The notes: generated by a model from the letters alone, not told the origin. A stretch of DNA of 42,019 bases from Burkholderia sp. WSM2230 (GCF_000472445.1 NZ_AXAJ01000026.1:1-42019), one strand, 5' to 3'. Counted from the stretch's first letter, positions 22,506 to 31,626 are shown. Numbers and translations: made by a program.

Positions 22506-23192
22506 ATGAAACCGATCCGTCCCTTTCACCAGACGCCCGTCATTACGATTGACGGCCCCAGTGCCTCCGGCAAAGGCACGGTGGCCGCGCTGGTCGCCGC
22601 GAGCCTCGGCTTTCACCTGCTCGACAGCGGCGCGCTGTACCGGCTCGCGGCGCTCGCCAGCATGCGCTACGGGCTGGCTGCTGAGGACGTCGACGCTCTT
22701 GTAAAACTGATCGACGACCTGCACATCACGTTCCGGGAGGGCCTTGCCCAGCTGGACGGCGTCGACGTATCGGCGGAAATTCGCGCCGAAGAGGTTGGCA
22801 GCCGGGCTTCGGCGATTGCCGTGCACGCGCCGGTGCGCGCCGCGCTGGTGGCGCGTCAGCGGGCTTTCCGCAAGGAACCGGGGCTCGTCGCGGACGGTCG
22901 CGACATGGGCACTGTGATCTTCCAGGACGCCATTCTGAAGGTGTTCATGACCGCCAGCGTGGAGGCCCGCGCGGCCCGGCGGCATAAGCAATTGATACAA
23001 AAAGGCTTTTCTGCTAATATTGATGACTTGCTCCGGGATTTGCGCGAGCGCGACGAGCGTGACAGTCTGCGCGCAGCCGCGCCGCTTAAGCCCGCAGCGG
23101 ATGCAAAGCTGCTCGATACGTCCGCCTTGTCGGTCGATCAGGCGGTCGAGCAGGTAGTGCAATGGTACGAAGCGCTCGTTGCCCAAAGCTGA
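22506..23192 (+). CDS. cmk: Cytidylate kinase
   Basis: The 228-residue nucleoside-monophosphate kinase phosphorylates CMP and dCMP. The P-loop is DGPSASGKGT (16-25), the CMP-binding region includes LDSGALYR and DGRDMGTVIF, and the lid follows in ARAARRHKQL. The start at 22506 gives the family N-terminus. It lies directly upstream of rpsA, the conserved cmk-rpsA-ihfB order. Confidence 0.96.
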   Translation: MKPIRPFHQTPVITIDGPSASGKGTVAALVAASLGFHLLDSGALYRLAALASMRYGLAAEDVDALVKLIDDLHITFREGLAQLDGVDVSAEIRAEEVGSRASAIAVHAPVRAALVARQRAFRKEPGLVADGRDMGTVIFQDAILKVFMTASVEARAARRHKQLIQKGFSANIDDLLRDLRERDERDSLRAAAPLKPAADAKLLDTSALSVDQAVEQVVQWYEALVAQS

Positions 23193-23249
23193 TCGAAGTA
23201 GTGGTTTGGAATCGGCGGCGGCCGCGGCATCAGTACGTTGCTGGTAGGT

Positions 23250-23270
23250 GCTTCGCGATGATCGCGAAGC
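23250..23270 (+). repeat. Stem-loop in the rpsA leader
   Basis: GCTTCGCGA (23250-23258) pairs perfectly with TCGCGAAGC (23262-23270) around a 3-base loop. No T-run follows. It lies 104 bp before the chosen rpsA start and may be part of the structured leader used for S1 autoregulation, or a pause/processing site after cmk. Confidence 0.4.
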
Positions 23271-23373
23271 GTTGTATTAACCCCTTAACCCCGCATGGCA
23301 TTCGCATTCTTGCCGAAGTAGCTGACCGTCCGGCCAGCCGGGCAGCGCGAGAACCATGCAAATTTTGATTTTT

Positions 23374-25089
23374 ATGTCCGACCTGCAAACCTCTACCCCG
23401 AATACCGAATCTTTCGCGGCTCTGTTCGAAGAGTCGCTGACCAAGCAGGACATGCGCGCCGGCGAAGTGATCTCCGCCGAAGTCGTGCGTGTCGACCACA
23501 ACTTCGTGGTCGTCAACGCTGGTCTCAAGTCCGAAGCCTACATCCCGCTCGAAGAGTTCCTGAATGACGCGGGCGAGGTAGAAGTGCAGGCGGGCGACTT
23601 CGTTTCCGTCGCGATCGACGCGCTGGAAAACGGCTATGGCGACACGATCCTGTCGCGCGACAAGGCGAAGCGCCTGGCTTCGTGGCTGTCGCTGGAAAAG
23701 GCTCTCGACAACAACGAACTCGTGACCGGCACGATCACGGGCAAGGTCAAGGGCGGCATGACCGTCATGGTCAACGGCATCCGCGCGTTCCTGCCGGGTT
23801 CGCTGGTTGACACGCGTCCGGTCAAGGACACGACCCCGTACGAAGGCAAGACGCTGGAATTCCGCGTCATCAAGCTCGACCGCAAGCGTAACAACGTCGT
23901 GCTGTCGCGCCGTGCCGTGATCGAAGCAACCCAGGGCGAAGAGCGCGCAAAGCTGCTCGAAACGCTGAAGGAAGGCGCGATCGTGGAAGGCGTGGTCAAG
24001 AACATCACCGACTACGGCGCGTTCGTGGACCTGGGCGGTATCGACGGCCTGCTGCACATCACCGACATCGCATGGCGTCGCGTGCGTCACCCGAGCGAAG
24101 TGCTGTCGGTTGGCCAGGAAGTCACCGCGAAGATCCTCAAGTTCGACCAGGAAAAGAACCGCGTTTCGCTGGGCATCAAGCAGTTGGGCGACGATCCGTG
24201 GGAAGGCATCTCGCGCCGTTACCCGTCGGGCACGCGCCTGTTCGGTAAGGTCACCAACATCACCGACTACGGCGCATTCGTCGAAGTGGAATCGGGCATC
24301 GAAGGCCTCGTCCACGTGTCGGAAATGGACTGGACGAACAAGAACGTTGCACCGTCGAAGGTTGTGCAACTGGGCGACGAAGTCGAAGTCATGGTTCTCG
24401 AAATCGACGAAGACCGCCGCCGTATCAGCCTCGGCATGAAGCAGTGCAAGCCGAACCCGTGGGACGACTTCAGCCGCAACTTCAAGAAGGGCGACAAGCT
24501 GCAAGGCGCAATCAAGTCGATCACCGACTTCGGCGTCTTCATCGGTCTGCCGGGCGGCATCGACGGTCTGGTTCACCTGTCGGACCTGTCGTGGTCGGAA
24601 ACGGGCGAAGAAGCCGTTCGCAAGTACAAGAAGGGCGACGAAGTGGAAGCGATCGTTCTCGGCATCGACGTCGAGAAGGAGCGCATTTCGCTGGGTATCA
24701 AGCAGCTCGAAGGCGACCCGTTCAGCAACTACGTTGCAATGAACGACAAGGGTTCGATCGTCGACGGCGTGGTCAAGTCGGTGGACGCGAAGGGTGCAGT
24801 GGTTCAGCTGTCGGGTGAAGTCGAAGGCTACCTGCGTGCTTCGGAAATCGCACAAGACCGCGTGGAAGACGCTCGCAACGTGCTGAAGGAAGGCGACAAG
24901 GTCAACGCGATGATCATCAACATCGATCGCAAGTCGCGTGGCATCAACCTGTCGATCAAGGCGAAGGACTCGGCTGAGCAACAGGAAGCGATTCGCGGCC
25001 TGGCTTCGTCGGATTCCAGCGCAGCCGCCACCGGCACGACGAACCTCGGCGCGCTGCTGAAGGCCAAGCTCGACGGCCAGAACCAGTAA
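23374..25089 (+). CDS. rpsA: 30S ribosomal protein S1
   Basis: The 571-residue protein has six tandem S1 RNA-binding repeats with signatures such as ITDYGAFVDLGGIDGLLHITDI and VHVSEMDW. The first two anchor it to the ribosome and the last four bind mRNA. Similarity begins at MSDLQTSTPNTESFAAL, so 23374 is chosen; an in-frame ATG at 23356 adds six residues. There is no strong Shine-Dalgarno, which is characteristic of autoregulated rpsA leaders. The gene lies 181 bp after cmk and 106 bp before ihfB. Confidence 0.98.
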   Translation: MSDLQTSTPNTESFAALFEESLTKQDMRAGEVISAEVVRVDHNFVVVNAGLKSEAYIPLEEFLNDAGEVEVQAGDFVSVAIDALENGYGDTILSRDKAKRLASWLSLEKALDNNELVTGTITGKVKGGMTVMVNGIRAFLPGSLVDTRPVKDTTPYEGKTLEFRVIKLDRKRNNVVLSRRAVIEATQGEERAKLLETLKEGAIVEGVVKNITDYGAFVDLGGIDGLLHITDIAWRRVRHPSEVLSVGQEVTAKILKFDQEKNRVSLGIKQLGDDPWEGISRRYPSGTRLFGKVTNITDYGAFVEVESGIEGLVHVSEMDWTNKNVAPSKVVQLGDEVEVMVLEIDEDRRRISLGMKQCKPNPWDDFSRNFKKGDKLQGAIKSITDFGVFIGLPGGIDGLVHLSDLSWSETGEEAVRKYKKGDEVEAIVLGIDVEKERISLGIKQLEGDPFSNYVAMNDKGSIVDGVVKSVDAKGAVVQLSGEVEGYLRASEIAQDRVEDARNVLKEGDKVNAMIINIDRKSRGINLSIKAKDSAEQQEAIRGLASSDSSAAATGTTNLGALLKAKLDGQNQ

Positions 25090-25195
25090 TTGAGGAACGC
25101 CCCAGCCTGCCGCGCAGACTAAGCGCTCGCGGCAGGTACCCCTCGCGGGGATTAACAGGGGCGGCTCGGCGTTTTCTTGAGAGGTCTGCTGCAGT

Positions 25196-25519
25196 ATGAC
25201 CAAATCGGAATTGGTCGCCCAACTGGCTACGCGTTTCCCGCAACTTGTACTGAAAGATGCGGATTTCGCGGTCAAGACGATGCTTGATGCGATGTCGGAG
25301 GCGCTTGCCAAAGGTCATCGCATCGAAATTCGAGGTTTTGGCAGCTTCGGCCTGAACCGCCGTCCTTCCCGCGTCGGGCGCAATCCCAAGTCGGGCGAAA
25401 AAGTGCTGGTGCCCGAGAAGTACGTGCCGCACTTCAAGCCGGGCAAGGAATTGCGTGAGCGGGTTGATCGTCGCGCGGGCGAGCCGTTGAAAGCCGAAGA
25501 GCCGGACGACGATCTGTAA
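25196..25519 (+). CDS. ihfB: Integration host factor subunit beta
   Basis: The 107-residue HU/IHF-family protein bends DNA as a heterodimer with IhfA. The beta-arm region IEIRGFGSFGLNRRPSRVGRNPKSGE includes the intercalating Pro64, and the N-terminal MTKSELVAQLA is typical of IhfB. The C-terminal tail after residue 95 is acidic and longer than in E. coli. GAGG lies 11 bases upstream of the ATG. It closes the cmk-rpsA-ihfB unit; a terminator follows at 25601. Confidence 0.97.
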   Translation: MTKSELVAQLATRFPQLVLKDADFAVKTMLDAMSEALAKGHRIEIRGFGSFGLNRRPSRVGRNPKSGEKVLVPEKYVPHFKPGKELRERVDRRAGEPLKAEEPDDDL

Positions 25520-25942
25520 ATGCTCCGCTGTGCGCGCTGTGCAGTTTTGCAGCGTGGCGTTGGCGGTGTCAGCGGCCAATGCCAGTCGGCAAAAGACCAG
25601 AAAAAGCGCCTTTCGGCGCTTTTTTTTCGCCCGCGCGTTTTGGCGATATTGGTCGTTGCCTTGCGCTCTGCATCCTTATGTGCCGTTCGGTTCATGCCAC
25701 GGTTTGCATCTTCGGTCGCGTCTTCAATCGGATTTTCCAGTCCCGGCTTTCACCCTGTTCACTGCCTCATTTCCCGACCGCATCCGCACCCCACACTTTT
25801 CTGTAAGCCTGCTATCCGCCAGTTCCTGCCCAGCCGCGAGGGCTTCAATTACAATACGGGTCACTTCGGCGCGGGCAAACACCGTGGCGCGACGCGTCAT
25901 CAGGCCGGCGTCACCCCGCAACTGCCGTCAAGAGATCTATTC
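25520..25942. other. Intergenic region between ihfB and lapA
   Basis: The 423 bp contain the ihfB terminator (25601-25627) and then about 315 bp without a credible gene. A TACAAT hexamer at 25850-25855 may be the lapAB -10 element, but no matching -35 was found. The long open frame that runs through here in phase with lapA lacks family similarity upstream of 25943. Confidence 0.5.
25601..25627 (+). terminator. Rho-independent terminator after ihfB
   Basis: AAAAAGCGCC and GGCGCTTTTT form the stem around a TTTC loop, followed by a T-run to 25627. It lies 81 bp after the ihfB stop. Confidence 0.9.
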
Positions 25943-26236
25943 ATGAAATTTATCGTCTGGCTGATCCGTGTACTGGTGTTCGTGCTGCTGCTCGTGCTGG
26001 CACTCTCCAATACACAACCCGCTACGCTGAATTTCCTCGCTGGCTACGCCTGGTCGGCGCCGCTTATCCTGATCGGCCTCGCGTTCTTCGTGGTCGGATT
26101 GCTCGCGGGCCTTGTGTCGTCGATGCCCGCCGTGGTCCGCCTGCGCATGGAAAATGGCCGACTGAAGCGTGAGTTGAGGGTGGCTCGCGAGGCGCCGGTG
26201 GCTGTCGAACAGCCGCCCATGCCGCCGCTGATCTGA
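25943..26236 (+). CDS. lapA: LPS assembly protein A (LapA/YciS family)
   Basis: The 97-residue membrane protein has two hydrophobic segments (about 4-24 and 38-62) around the LNFLAGYAWSAPLILI stretch of the DUF1049 family, then a charged cytoplasmic tail. In E. coli, LapA works with LapB to balance LPS synthesis through LpxC turnover. The start at 25943 gives the typical length; AGAGA lies seven bases upstream. lapB follows 70 bp downstream. Confidence 0.88.
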   Translation: MKFIVWLIRVLVFVLLLVLALSNTQPATLNFLAGYAWSAPLILIGLAFFVVGLLAGLVSSMPAVVRLRMENGRLKRELRVAREAPVAVEQPPMPPLI

Positions 26237-26306
26237 TTGTGTCGCTCGCCGTGCGCCTTTCGCGCGGCATCCCGTTCCCGCCTTCCGGCTCATTTGCATT
26301 CATCGC

Positions 26307-27482
26307 ATGGATCTAGACTTCTGGTGGCTGCTCGTCATTCCCGTCGCGTTCGCGTTCGGCTGGATGGCTGCGCGCTACGACCTCAAGACGCTGCTGTCAG
26401 AAAGCGCCAATTTGCCGCGCTCATATTTCCGCGGCCTGAACTTCCTGCTCAACGAGCAGCCGGACCAGGCGATCGACGCGTTTATCGAAGTCGTCAAACT
26501 CGATCCCGAAACGGTCGAACTGCATTTCGCGCTCGGCAATCTGTTCCGGCGCCGCGGCGAGACGGATCGCGCGATACGCGTGCATCAGAATCTTCTCAGC
26601 CGCGCGGACCTGCCGGTTAGTGAGCGCGATCACGCACTGTTCGAACTCGGCCAGGACTTCCTGAAGGCCGGCCTTCTGGATCGTGCCGAAGAAACCTTCC
26701 GCTCGCTCGAAACCGGCGACTACGCGTTGGGCGCGCAGCGCGCGCTTCTCACCATTTACGAAATCGAGAAAGACTGGCTCAAGTCGATCGACACAGCTCG
26801 CCATCTGGAAACAATGGGCGCCGAGTCGCTCGACAAGGAGATCGCGCAATTCCATTGCGAACTCGCACAGGAAGCGCTGCAGCAGAAAAAGCCCGACGAA
26901 GCACGCCGCCAGCTCGGCTTTGCGCTGAAGGCGAACCCAACCAACGTGCGCGCCACGATTCTGTTCGGCGACGTCGACGCCGCCGCAGGTGCGCAGGAGG
27001 CGGCGATCGCGCAGTGGCGTCGCGTCGAGGAACAGAACCCGGCTTATTTGCCGCTCGTCGCCGAAAAGCTGATGAAGGCGTATGAAGCGCTCGGCCGCGC
27101 GCAGGAAGGCGCCGATCTGCTCACGAGTTGGGTCGACCGTTATCCGAGCAACGATCTGCTCGACGTCGCCTATCAGCATGTCGCGTCGCTGCGCGGGGCA
27201 GATGCCGCGCATGCGCTCGCGCGTTCGCAGATGCAGAAGTCGCCCAACCTCGCAGGCATGACGCGTCTGCTCGAGGCGCAACAGGCCGTGGCGGAAGAGC
27301 CGCGGCGCAGCGAGCTCGAACTGATGCGCACGCTGATCCGTCAGCGCACCAAAAATCTGCCGCGCTACACGTGCCAGAATTGCGGTTTCAGGGCGCGGCT
27401 TTTCTACTGGCAGTGCCCAGGCTGCAGCGGTTGGGAAACCTATGCGCCGCGGCGGGTCGAGCCGATCGCCGCGTCGAACTGA
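26307..27482 (+). CDS. lapB: LPS assembly protein B (TPR and rubredoxin-like protein)
   Basis: The 391-residue protein has one N-terminal membrane helix (about 4-21), a series of tetratricopeptide repeats (about 40-330), and a C-terminal rubredoxin-like metal site with Cys356, Cys359, Cys370 and Cys373 (YTCQNCGF...CPGCSGW). In E. coli LapB/YciM recruits FtsH to degrade LpxC. Length and domain order match the family. It lies upstream of LPS-sugar genes, a functional grouping around the outer membrane. Confidence 0.95.
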   Translation: MDLDFWWLLVIPVAFAFGWMAARYDLKTLLSESANLPRSYFRGLNFLLNEQPDQAIDAFIEVVKLDPETVELHFALGNLFRRRGETDRAIRVHQNLLSRADLPVSERDHALFELGQDFLKAGLLDRAEETFRSLETGDYALGAQRALLTIYEIEKDWLKSIDTARHLETMGAESLDKEIAQFHCELAQEALQQKKPDEARRQLGFALKANPTNVRATILFGDVDAAAGAQEAAIAQWRRVEEQNPAYLPLVAEKLMKAYEALGRAQEGADLLTSWVDRYPSNDLLDVAYQHVASLRGADAAHALARSQMQKSPNLAGMTRLLEAQQAVAEEPRRSELELMRTLIRQRTKNLPRYTCQNCGFRARLFYWQCPGCSGWETYAPRRVEPIAASN

Positions 27483-27563
27483 TGTTGCGTAGGGCTTGGG
27501 CAGCGTGTTCATGACCGGCTTCATTGCCGGAACTCATTACCGGAACCTTCAACCGGAAAGCGT

Positions 27564-28967
27564 ATGAAAATCACCATTATCGGCACTGGCTATGTGGGCC
27601 TCGTCACAGGCGCGTGTCTCGCTGAAATCGGCAACGACGTATTCTGTCTCGACGTCGACCCGCGCAAGATCGAAATTCTAAACAACGGCGGCGTGCCCAT
27701 TCACGAGCCGGGATTGCAGGAAATCATCGCGCGCACGCGTGCAGCCGGGCGCATTACCTTTTCGACGGACATCGAGGCGAGCGTCGCTCACGGCGACGTG
27801 CAGTTCATCGCCGTCGGCACGCCGCCCGACGAAGACGGCTCCGCAGACCTGCAGTACGTGCTGGAAGCGGCGCGCAACATCGGCCGTACGATGAACGGCT
27901 TCAAGGTGATCGTCGACAAGTCGACGGTGCCCGTCGGCACCGCGCAGCGCGTGCGCGCGGTCGTCGAAGAAGAACTCGCGAAACGCGGGCTCGCGGGTAG
28001 CGAAAAACACCGCTTCTCGGTCGTGTCGAATCCCGAGTTTCTGAAGGAAGGCGCGGCGGTGGACGACTTCATGCGGCCCGACCGCATCGTGCTCGGCAGC
28101 GACGAAGACGAAGCCGGCCTGCGCGCGCGCGAACTGATGAAGCGCCTGTACGCGCCGTTCAACCGCAATCACGAACGCACGTTGTATATGGATGTGCGCT
28201 CGGCTGAATTCACCAAGTACGCGGCCAATGCGATGCTGGCCACGCGCATCTCGTTCATGAACGAGATGTCGAATCTCGCGGACCGGGTGGGTGCCGACAT
28301 TGAGGCGGTGCGCCGCGGCATCGGCTCTGACCCGCGTATCGGCTATCACTTCCTGTATGCCGGCTGCGGCTATGGCGGCTCCTGTTTCCCGAAGGACGTT
28401 CAGGCGCTGATCCGTACGGCTAGCGAAGAAGGCCACAATCTGCGCATTCTCGAAGCCGTCGAGGAAGTGAACTACAAACAGAAAGACGTGCTCGTGCAGA
28501 AGATCACGCACAAATGGGGCAATGATCTGGCGGGCCGAACGTTCGCTGTGTGGGGCCTGGCGTTCAAGCCGAATACCGACGACATGCGCGAAGCGCCGAG
28601 CCGCCGCGTGATCGCGGAACTGCTCGCGCGCGGCGCGCAGGTGCGCGCGTACGATCCGGTCGCCGTGACCGAGGCGCGCCGCGTCTTCGCGATGGACCTG
28701 CACGACTCGCCGGACCAGCTCGCGCGTCTGAGCTTCGCGAGCACGCAGGACGAAACGCTCACGGGCGCGGACGCGCTCGTCATCGTCACGGAGTGGAAGG
28801 AGTTCAAGAGCCCGGACTTCGCGCATCTGAAATCCGTGCTGAAGTCGCCGGTCATTTTCGACGGCCGCAATCTGTACGAGCCCGAAGCGATGACCGAGCT
28901 TGGCATCGACTATCACTCGATTGGACGCCCTTATGCACAACCCTCTGAACTTGCAGCCGATGCCTGA
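27564..28967 (+). CDS. ugd: UDP-glucose 6-dehydrogenase
   Basis: The 467-residue enzyme oxidises UDP-glucose twice to UDP-glucuronate, a precursor of capsule/exopolysaccharide and of the 4-amino-arabinose on Burkholderia lipid A. The NAD site is IIGTGYVGLVTGACLAE (5-21). The catalytic Cys274 lies in GCGYGGSCFPKD, and the C-terminal UDP-binding domain has FAVWGLAFKPNTDDMREAPS. It overlaps the start of hldA if the 28933 start is used. Confidence 0.96.
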   Translation: MKITIIGTGYVGLVTGACLAEIGNDVFCLDVDPRKIEILNNGGVPIHEPGLQEIIARTRAAGRITFSTDIEASVAHGDVQFIAVGTPPDEDGSADLQYVLEAARNIGRTMNGFKVIVDKSTVPVGTAQRVRAVVEEELAKRGLAGSEKHRFSVVSNPEFLKEGAAVDDFMRPDRIVLGSDEDEAGLRARELMKRLYAPFNRNHERTLYMDVRSAEFTKYAANAMLATRISFMNEMSNLADRVGADIEAVRRGIGSDPRIGYHFLYAGCGYGGSCFPKDVQALIRTASEEGHNLRILEAVEEVNYKQKDVLVQKITHKWGNDLAGRTFAVWGLAFKPNTDDMREAPSRRVIAELLARGAQVRAYDPVAVTEARRVFAMDLHDSPDQLARLSFASTQDETLTGADALVIVTEWKEFKSPDFAHLKSVLKSPVIFDGRNLYEPEAMTELGIDYHSIGRPYAQPSELAADA

Positions 28968-29940
28968 AACCAGGCCCGGCTCTATTGCACCGTCGCCGTC
29001 ACCGGCTTTGACCGTCGTGCCGCGCGCGCAGATCGCGGCCGCGCGCGTGCTCGTCGTCGGTGACGTGATGCTCGACCGTTACTGGTTCGGCGACGTCAAT
29101 CGCATCTCGCCGGAAGCACCCGTGCCGGTCGTGCATGTGCAGCGCCAGGAAGACCGTCTGGGCGGCGCGGCGAACGTCGCGCGCAATGCGGCGGCGCTCG
29201 GCGCGCAGGCGGGCCTGCTGTGCGTCGTCGGCCATGACGAACCGGGCGAGCGCATCGTGCAGTTGCTCGGCGAGAGCGGCGTGAACCCGCATCTTGAACG
29301 CGATCCCGCGCTGCTCACGACCATCAAGCTGCGCGTGCTGTCGCGTCAGCAACAGTTGCTGCGCGTCGATTTCGAGAATTCACCCGCGCACGAGGTGTTG
29401 CTCGCCGGCCTCGCGCGCTTCGACGAATTGTTGCCGTCGCACGACGTGATCCTGATGTCCGATTACGCGAAGGGCGGCCTGACCCACGTGACGCAGATGA
29501 TCGCGAGAGCGCATGCGGCCGGCAAGCCGGTGCTGGTGGACCCGAAGGGCGATGACTGGGAGCGTTATCGCGGCGCCACGTTGATTACGCCGAACCGCGC
29601 GGAGCTGCGCGAGGTGATCGGCCAGTGGAAATCGGAAGAAGACCTGACCGGGCGCGTGAGCAGACTGCGTGCGGATCTCCAGTTCAAGGCCTTGCTGCTC
29701 ACGCGTTCGGAAGAGGGCATGACGCTCTTCTCCGACGACGGCATCCTGCACACATCGGCGGTCGCGCGCGAAGTGTATGATGTTTCGGGCGCGGGCGACA
29801 CCGTGATTGCCACGCTCGCCACCATGCTGGGCGCGGGTCTGCCGCTCGTCGAAGCGGTCGGTCTCGCCAATCGCGCGGCCGGCATCGTGGTCGGCAAACT
29901 GGGCACGGCCACCGTCGACTACGACGAACTCTTTCATTGA
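28933..29940 (+). CDS. hldA: D-glycero-beta-D-manno-heptose-7-phosphate kinase
   Basis: This PfkB/ribokinase-family enzyme of about 330 residues phosphorylates heptose-7-phosphate at position 1 in ADP-heptose synthesis for the LPS core. Visible are VLVVGDVMLDRYWFGDV, RLGGAANVARNAAALGA, ITPNRAE and the DVSGAGDTVIATLA motif with the catalytic Asp. It lacks the C-terminal nucleotidyltransferase domain of E. coli HldE, so a separate HldC is expected elsewhere. ATGs at 28933 and 28960 are both possible; the second overlaps the ugd stop. Confidence 0.93.
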   Translation: MHNPLNLQPMPETRPGSIAPSPSPALTVVPRAQIAAARVLVVGDVMLDRYWFGDVNRISPEAPVPVVHVQRQEDRLGGAANVARNAAALGAQAGLLCVVGHDEPGERIVQLLGESGVNPHLERDPALLTTIKLRVLSRQQQLLRVDFENSPAHEVLLAGLARFDELLPSHDVILMSDYAKGGLTHVTQMIARAHAAGKPVLVDPKGDDWERYRGATLITPNRAELREVIGQWKSEEDLTGRVSRLRADLQFKALLLTRSEEGMTLFSDDGILHTSAVAREVYDVSGAGDTVIATLATMLGAGLPLVEAVGLANRAAGIVVGKLGTATVDYDELFH

Positions 29941-29949
29941 AGCGCCCAA

Positions 29950-29994
29950 CCGGTCCTTGGCCGCGAGCCGACGGGCAGCGCGCAAAAGGACCGG
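29950..29994 (+). repeat. Inverted repeat between hldA and hldD
   Basis: CCGGTCCTT (29950-29958) and AAGGACCGG (29986-29994) are perfect 9-bp complementary arms with a 27-base loop. No T-run follows. It may be an mRNA-processing or weak terminating structure inside the heptose operon. Confidence 0.35.
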
Positions 29995-30078
29995 CGGCGC
30001 GCCAGCCAACCTGCCGTTCGAAGCCGGCGCCTCGTCGCCCGCTTCGCTCCATGCAAGGCTCATTACCGCGGGACCATC

Positions 30079-31071
30079 ATGACTCTCATCGTCACCGGCG
30101 CGGCCGGCTTTATTGGCAGCAACCTCGTGAAGGCGCTCAACGAGCGCGGCGAACAACGAATCATCGCGGTCGACAATCTGACGCGCGCGGACAAGTTCAG
30201 GAATCTCGTCGACTGCGAAATCGACGACTATCTGGACAAGACCGAATTCCTCGAGCGATTCGCGCGCGGCGACTTCGGCCGCGTGCGCGCGATTTTCCAC
30301 GAAGGCGCCTGTTCGGACACGATGGAAACCGACGGCCGCTACATGATGGACAACAATTTCCGCTATAGCCGCGACGTGCTGGATATCTGCCTCGCGCAGA
30401 ACATCCAGTTTCTGTACGCGTCCTCGGCGGCCACGTACGGCGGCTCGAGCCGTTTCGTCGAAGAGCGCGAAGTCGAGCAGCCACTGAACGTGTACGGCTA
30501 TTCGAAGTTCCTGTTCGACCAGGTGATTCGCCGCGTGCTGCCGAACGCGAAAAGCCAGATCGCAGGCTTCCGCTATTTCAACGTGTACGGTCCGCGCGAA
30601 ACGCACAAGGCGCGCATGGCGTCCGTCGCGTTTCACAATTTCAACCAGTTCCGCGCCGAGGGCAAGGTCAAGCTGTTTGGCGAATACAACGGCTATGCCG
30701 CGGGCGAGCAGACGCGCGATTTCGTTTCCGTCGAAGATGTGGTGAAGGTCAACCTGTTCTTCTTCGACAATCCGGACAAGTCGGGCATCTTCAATCTGGG
30801 CAGCGGCCGCGCGCAGCCGTTCAACGACATTGCGAGCACGGTCGTCAACACGCTGCGCGCGCTCGACAATGAGCCGCCGCTGTCGCTCGCCGACCAGGTG
30901 CAGCGCGGGCTGATCGAATACATTCCGTTCCCCGACGCGTTGCGCGGCAAGTATCAGTGCTTCACGCAAGCGGACCTCACGAAGCTGCGCGCGGCTGGCT
31001 ACGACGCGCCGTTTCTGAGCGTGCAGGAAGGTGTCGATCGCTACGTGCGTTGGCTATTCGGCCAGGTGTAA
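30079..31071 (+). CDS. hldD: ADP-L-glycero-D-manno-heptose 6-epimerase
   Basis: The 330-residue extended SDR enzyme epimerises ADP-D-glycero-D-manno-heptose, the last step in making the activated heptose for the LPS inner core. The NADP site is TGAAGFIGSN (6-15). The catalytic pair is Tyr139 and Lys143 (VYGYSKFLFD), and HEGACSDT and ETHKARMASVA are diagnostic. It follows hldA after 138 bp and is likely co-transcribed with it. Confidence 0.97.
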   Translation: MTLIVTGAAGFIGSNLVKALNERGEQRIIAVDNLTRADKFRNLVDCEIDDYLDKTEFLERFARGDFGRVRAIFHEGACSDTMETDGRYMMDNNFRYSRDVLDICLAQNIQFLYASSAATYGGSSRFVEEREVEQPLNVYGYSKFLFDQVIRRVLPNAKSQIAGFRYFNVYGPRETHKARMASVAFHNFNQFRAEGKVKLFGEYNGYAAGEQTRDFVSVEDVVKVNLFFFDNPDKSGIFNLGSGRAQPFNDIASTVVNTLRALDNEPPLSLADQVQRGLIEYIPFPDALRGKYQCFTQADLTKLRAAGYDAPFLSVQEGVDRYVRWLFGQV

Positions 31072-31094
31072 ATAGTTCGGATACCTGTTTAAAC

Positions 31095-31146
31095 TGGAAT
31101 CTCCCGGTTGGTCATGACGCCAACCGGTTGTATGAGGGAGATTCCA
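31095..31146 (+). promoter_or_regulatory. Long hairpin that sequesters the comEA-like ribosome-binding site
   Basis: The outer arms TGGAATCTCCC (31095-31105) and GGGAGATTCCA (31136-31146) are perfectly complementary over 11 bp. A nested pair, CCGGTTGG (31104-31111) and CCAACCGG (31120-31127), stacks inside. The right outer arm contains the GGGAG Shine-Dalgarno for the ATG at 31148, so the folded RNA would block translation. Confidence 0.7.
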
Positions 31147-31147
31147 T

Positions 31148-31513
31148 ATGTTTCGAAAAATTCTGGTTACTGCGGCCATGCTCGCCGCTTTCGGCCACGC
31201 GTATGCGTCGGTTGACGTCAACACGGCTAACGAGGACGCGCTGCGCGGCATCAAAGGCATCGGTCCTGCCAAAGCGAAAGCCATTCTCGAAGAGCGTGCA
31301 GCGCATGGTCCGTTCAAGGACCCGGCCGATCTCAGCAAGCGCGTCAAAGGCATGGGCGGGCATACCGTCGAGCGCCTGCAGGCGGAGGGTCTCGCTGTCG
31401 GTCCGGCTGGCGCGGCTGCTGGCCCGCAGGTTGCGGCGTCTTCACAGACCAAAGGCGCGGCCGCTGCGGCCAATACGCCAAAAGGCGGCACCGCAGTGGC
31501 GGTGAAGAAATAG
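31148..31513 (+). CDS. ComEA-like helix-hairpin-helix DNA-binding protein
   Basis: The 121-residue protein has a signal peptide (MFRKILVTAAMLAAFGHAYA) and a ComEA-type double helix-hairpin-helix domain (about 22-80) with VDVNTANEDALRGIKGIGPAKAKAILEER. A low-complexity Ala/Gly/Lys tail follows (85-121). ComEA homologues bind double-stranded DNA in the periplasm and pull it in during natural transformation; whether this host is competent is not shown here. GGGAG lies seven bases before the ATG, inside a strong hairpin. It is an independent unit with a terminator at 31627. Confidence 0.88.
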   Translation: MFRKILVTAAMLAAFGHAYASVDVNTANEDALRGIKGIGPAKAKAILEERAAHGPFKDPADLSKRVKGMGGHTVERLQAEGLAVGPAGAAAGPQVAASSQTKGAAAAANTPKGGTAVAVKK

Positions 31514-31626
31514 TCTGACGCGGGCCGGCGCGGCGCGTGTTGCGCCGTGCGTGGTTCGCCATCGTTGTCCTTCATGGTCGGAGTCGGCAACAACGCTCCT
31601 TAAGCTGTCATTCGTATGACTGGCTC

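Noticed and set aside
25520..25942. Long N-terminal extension of lapA in the same frame
   Set aside because: The extension crosses the ihfB terminator, has no domain and no ribosome site; LapA family length is met from 25943.
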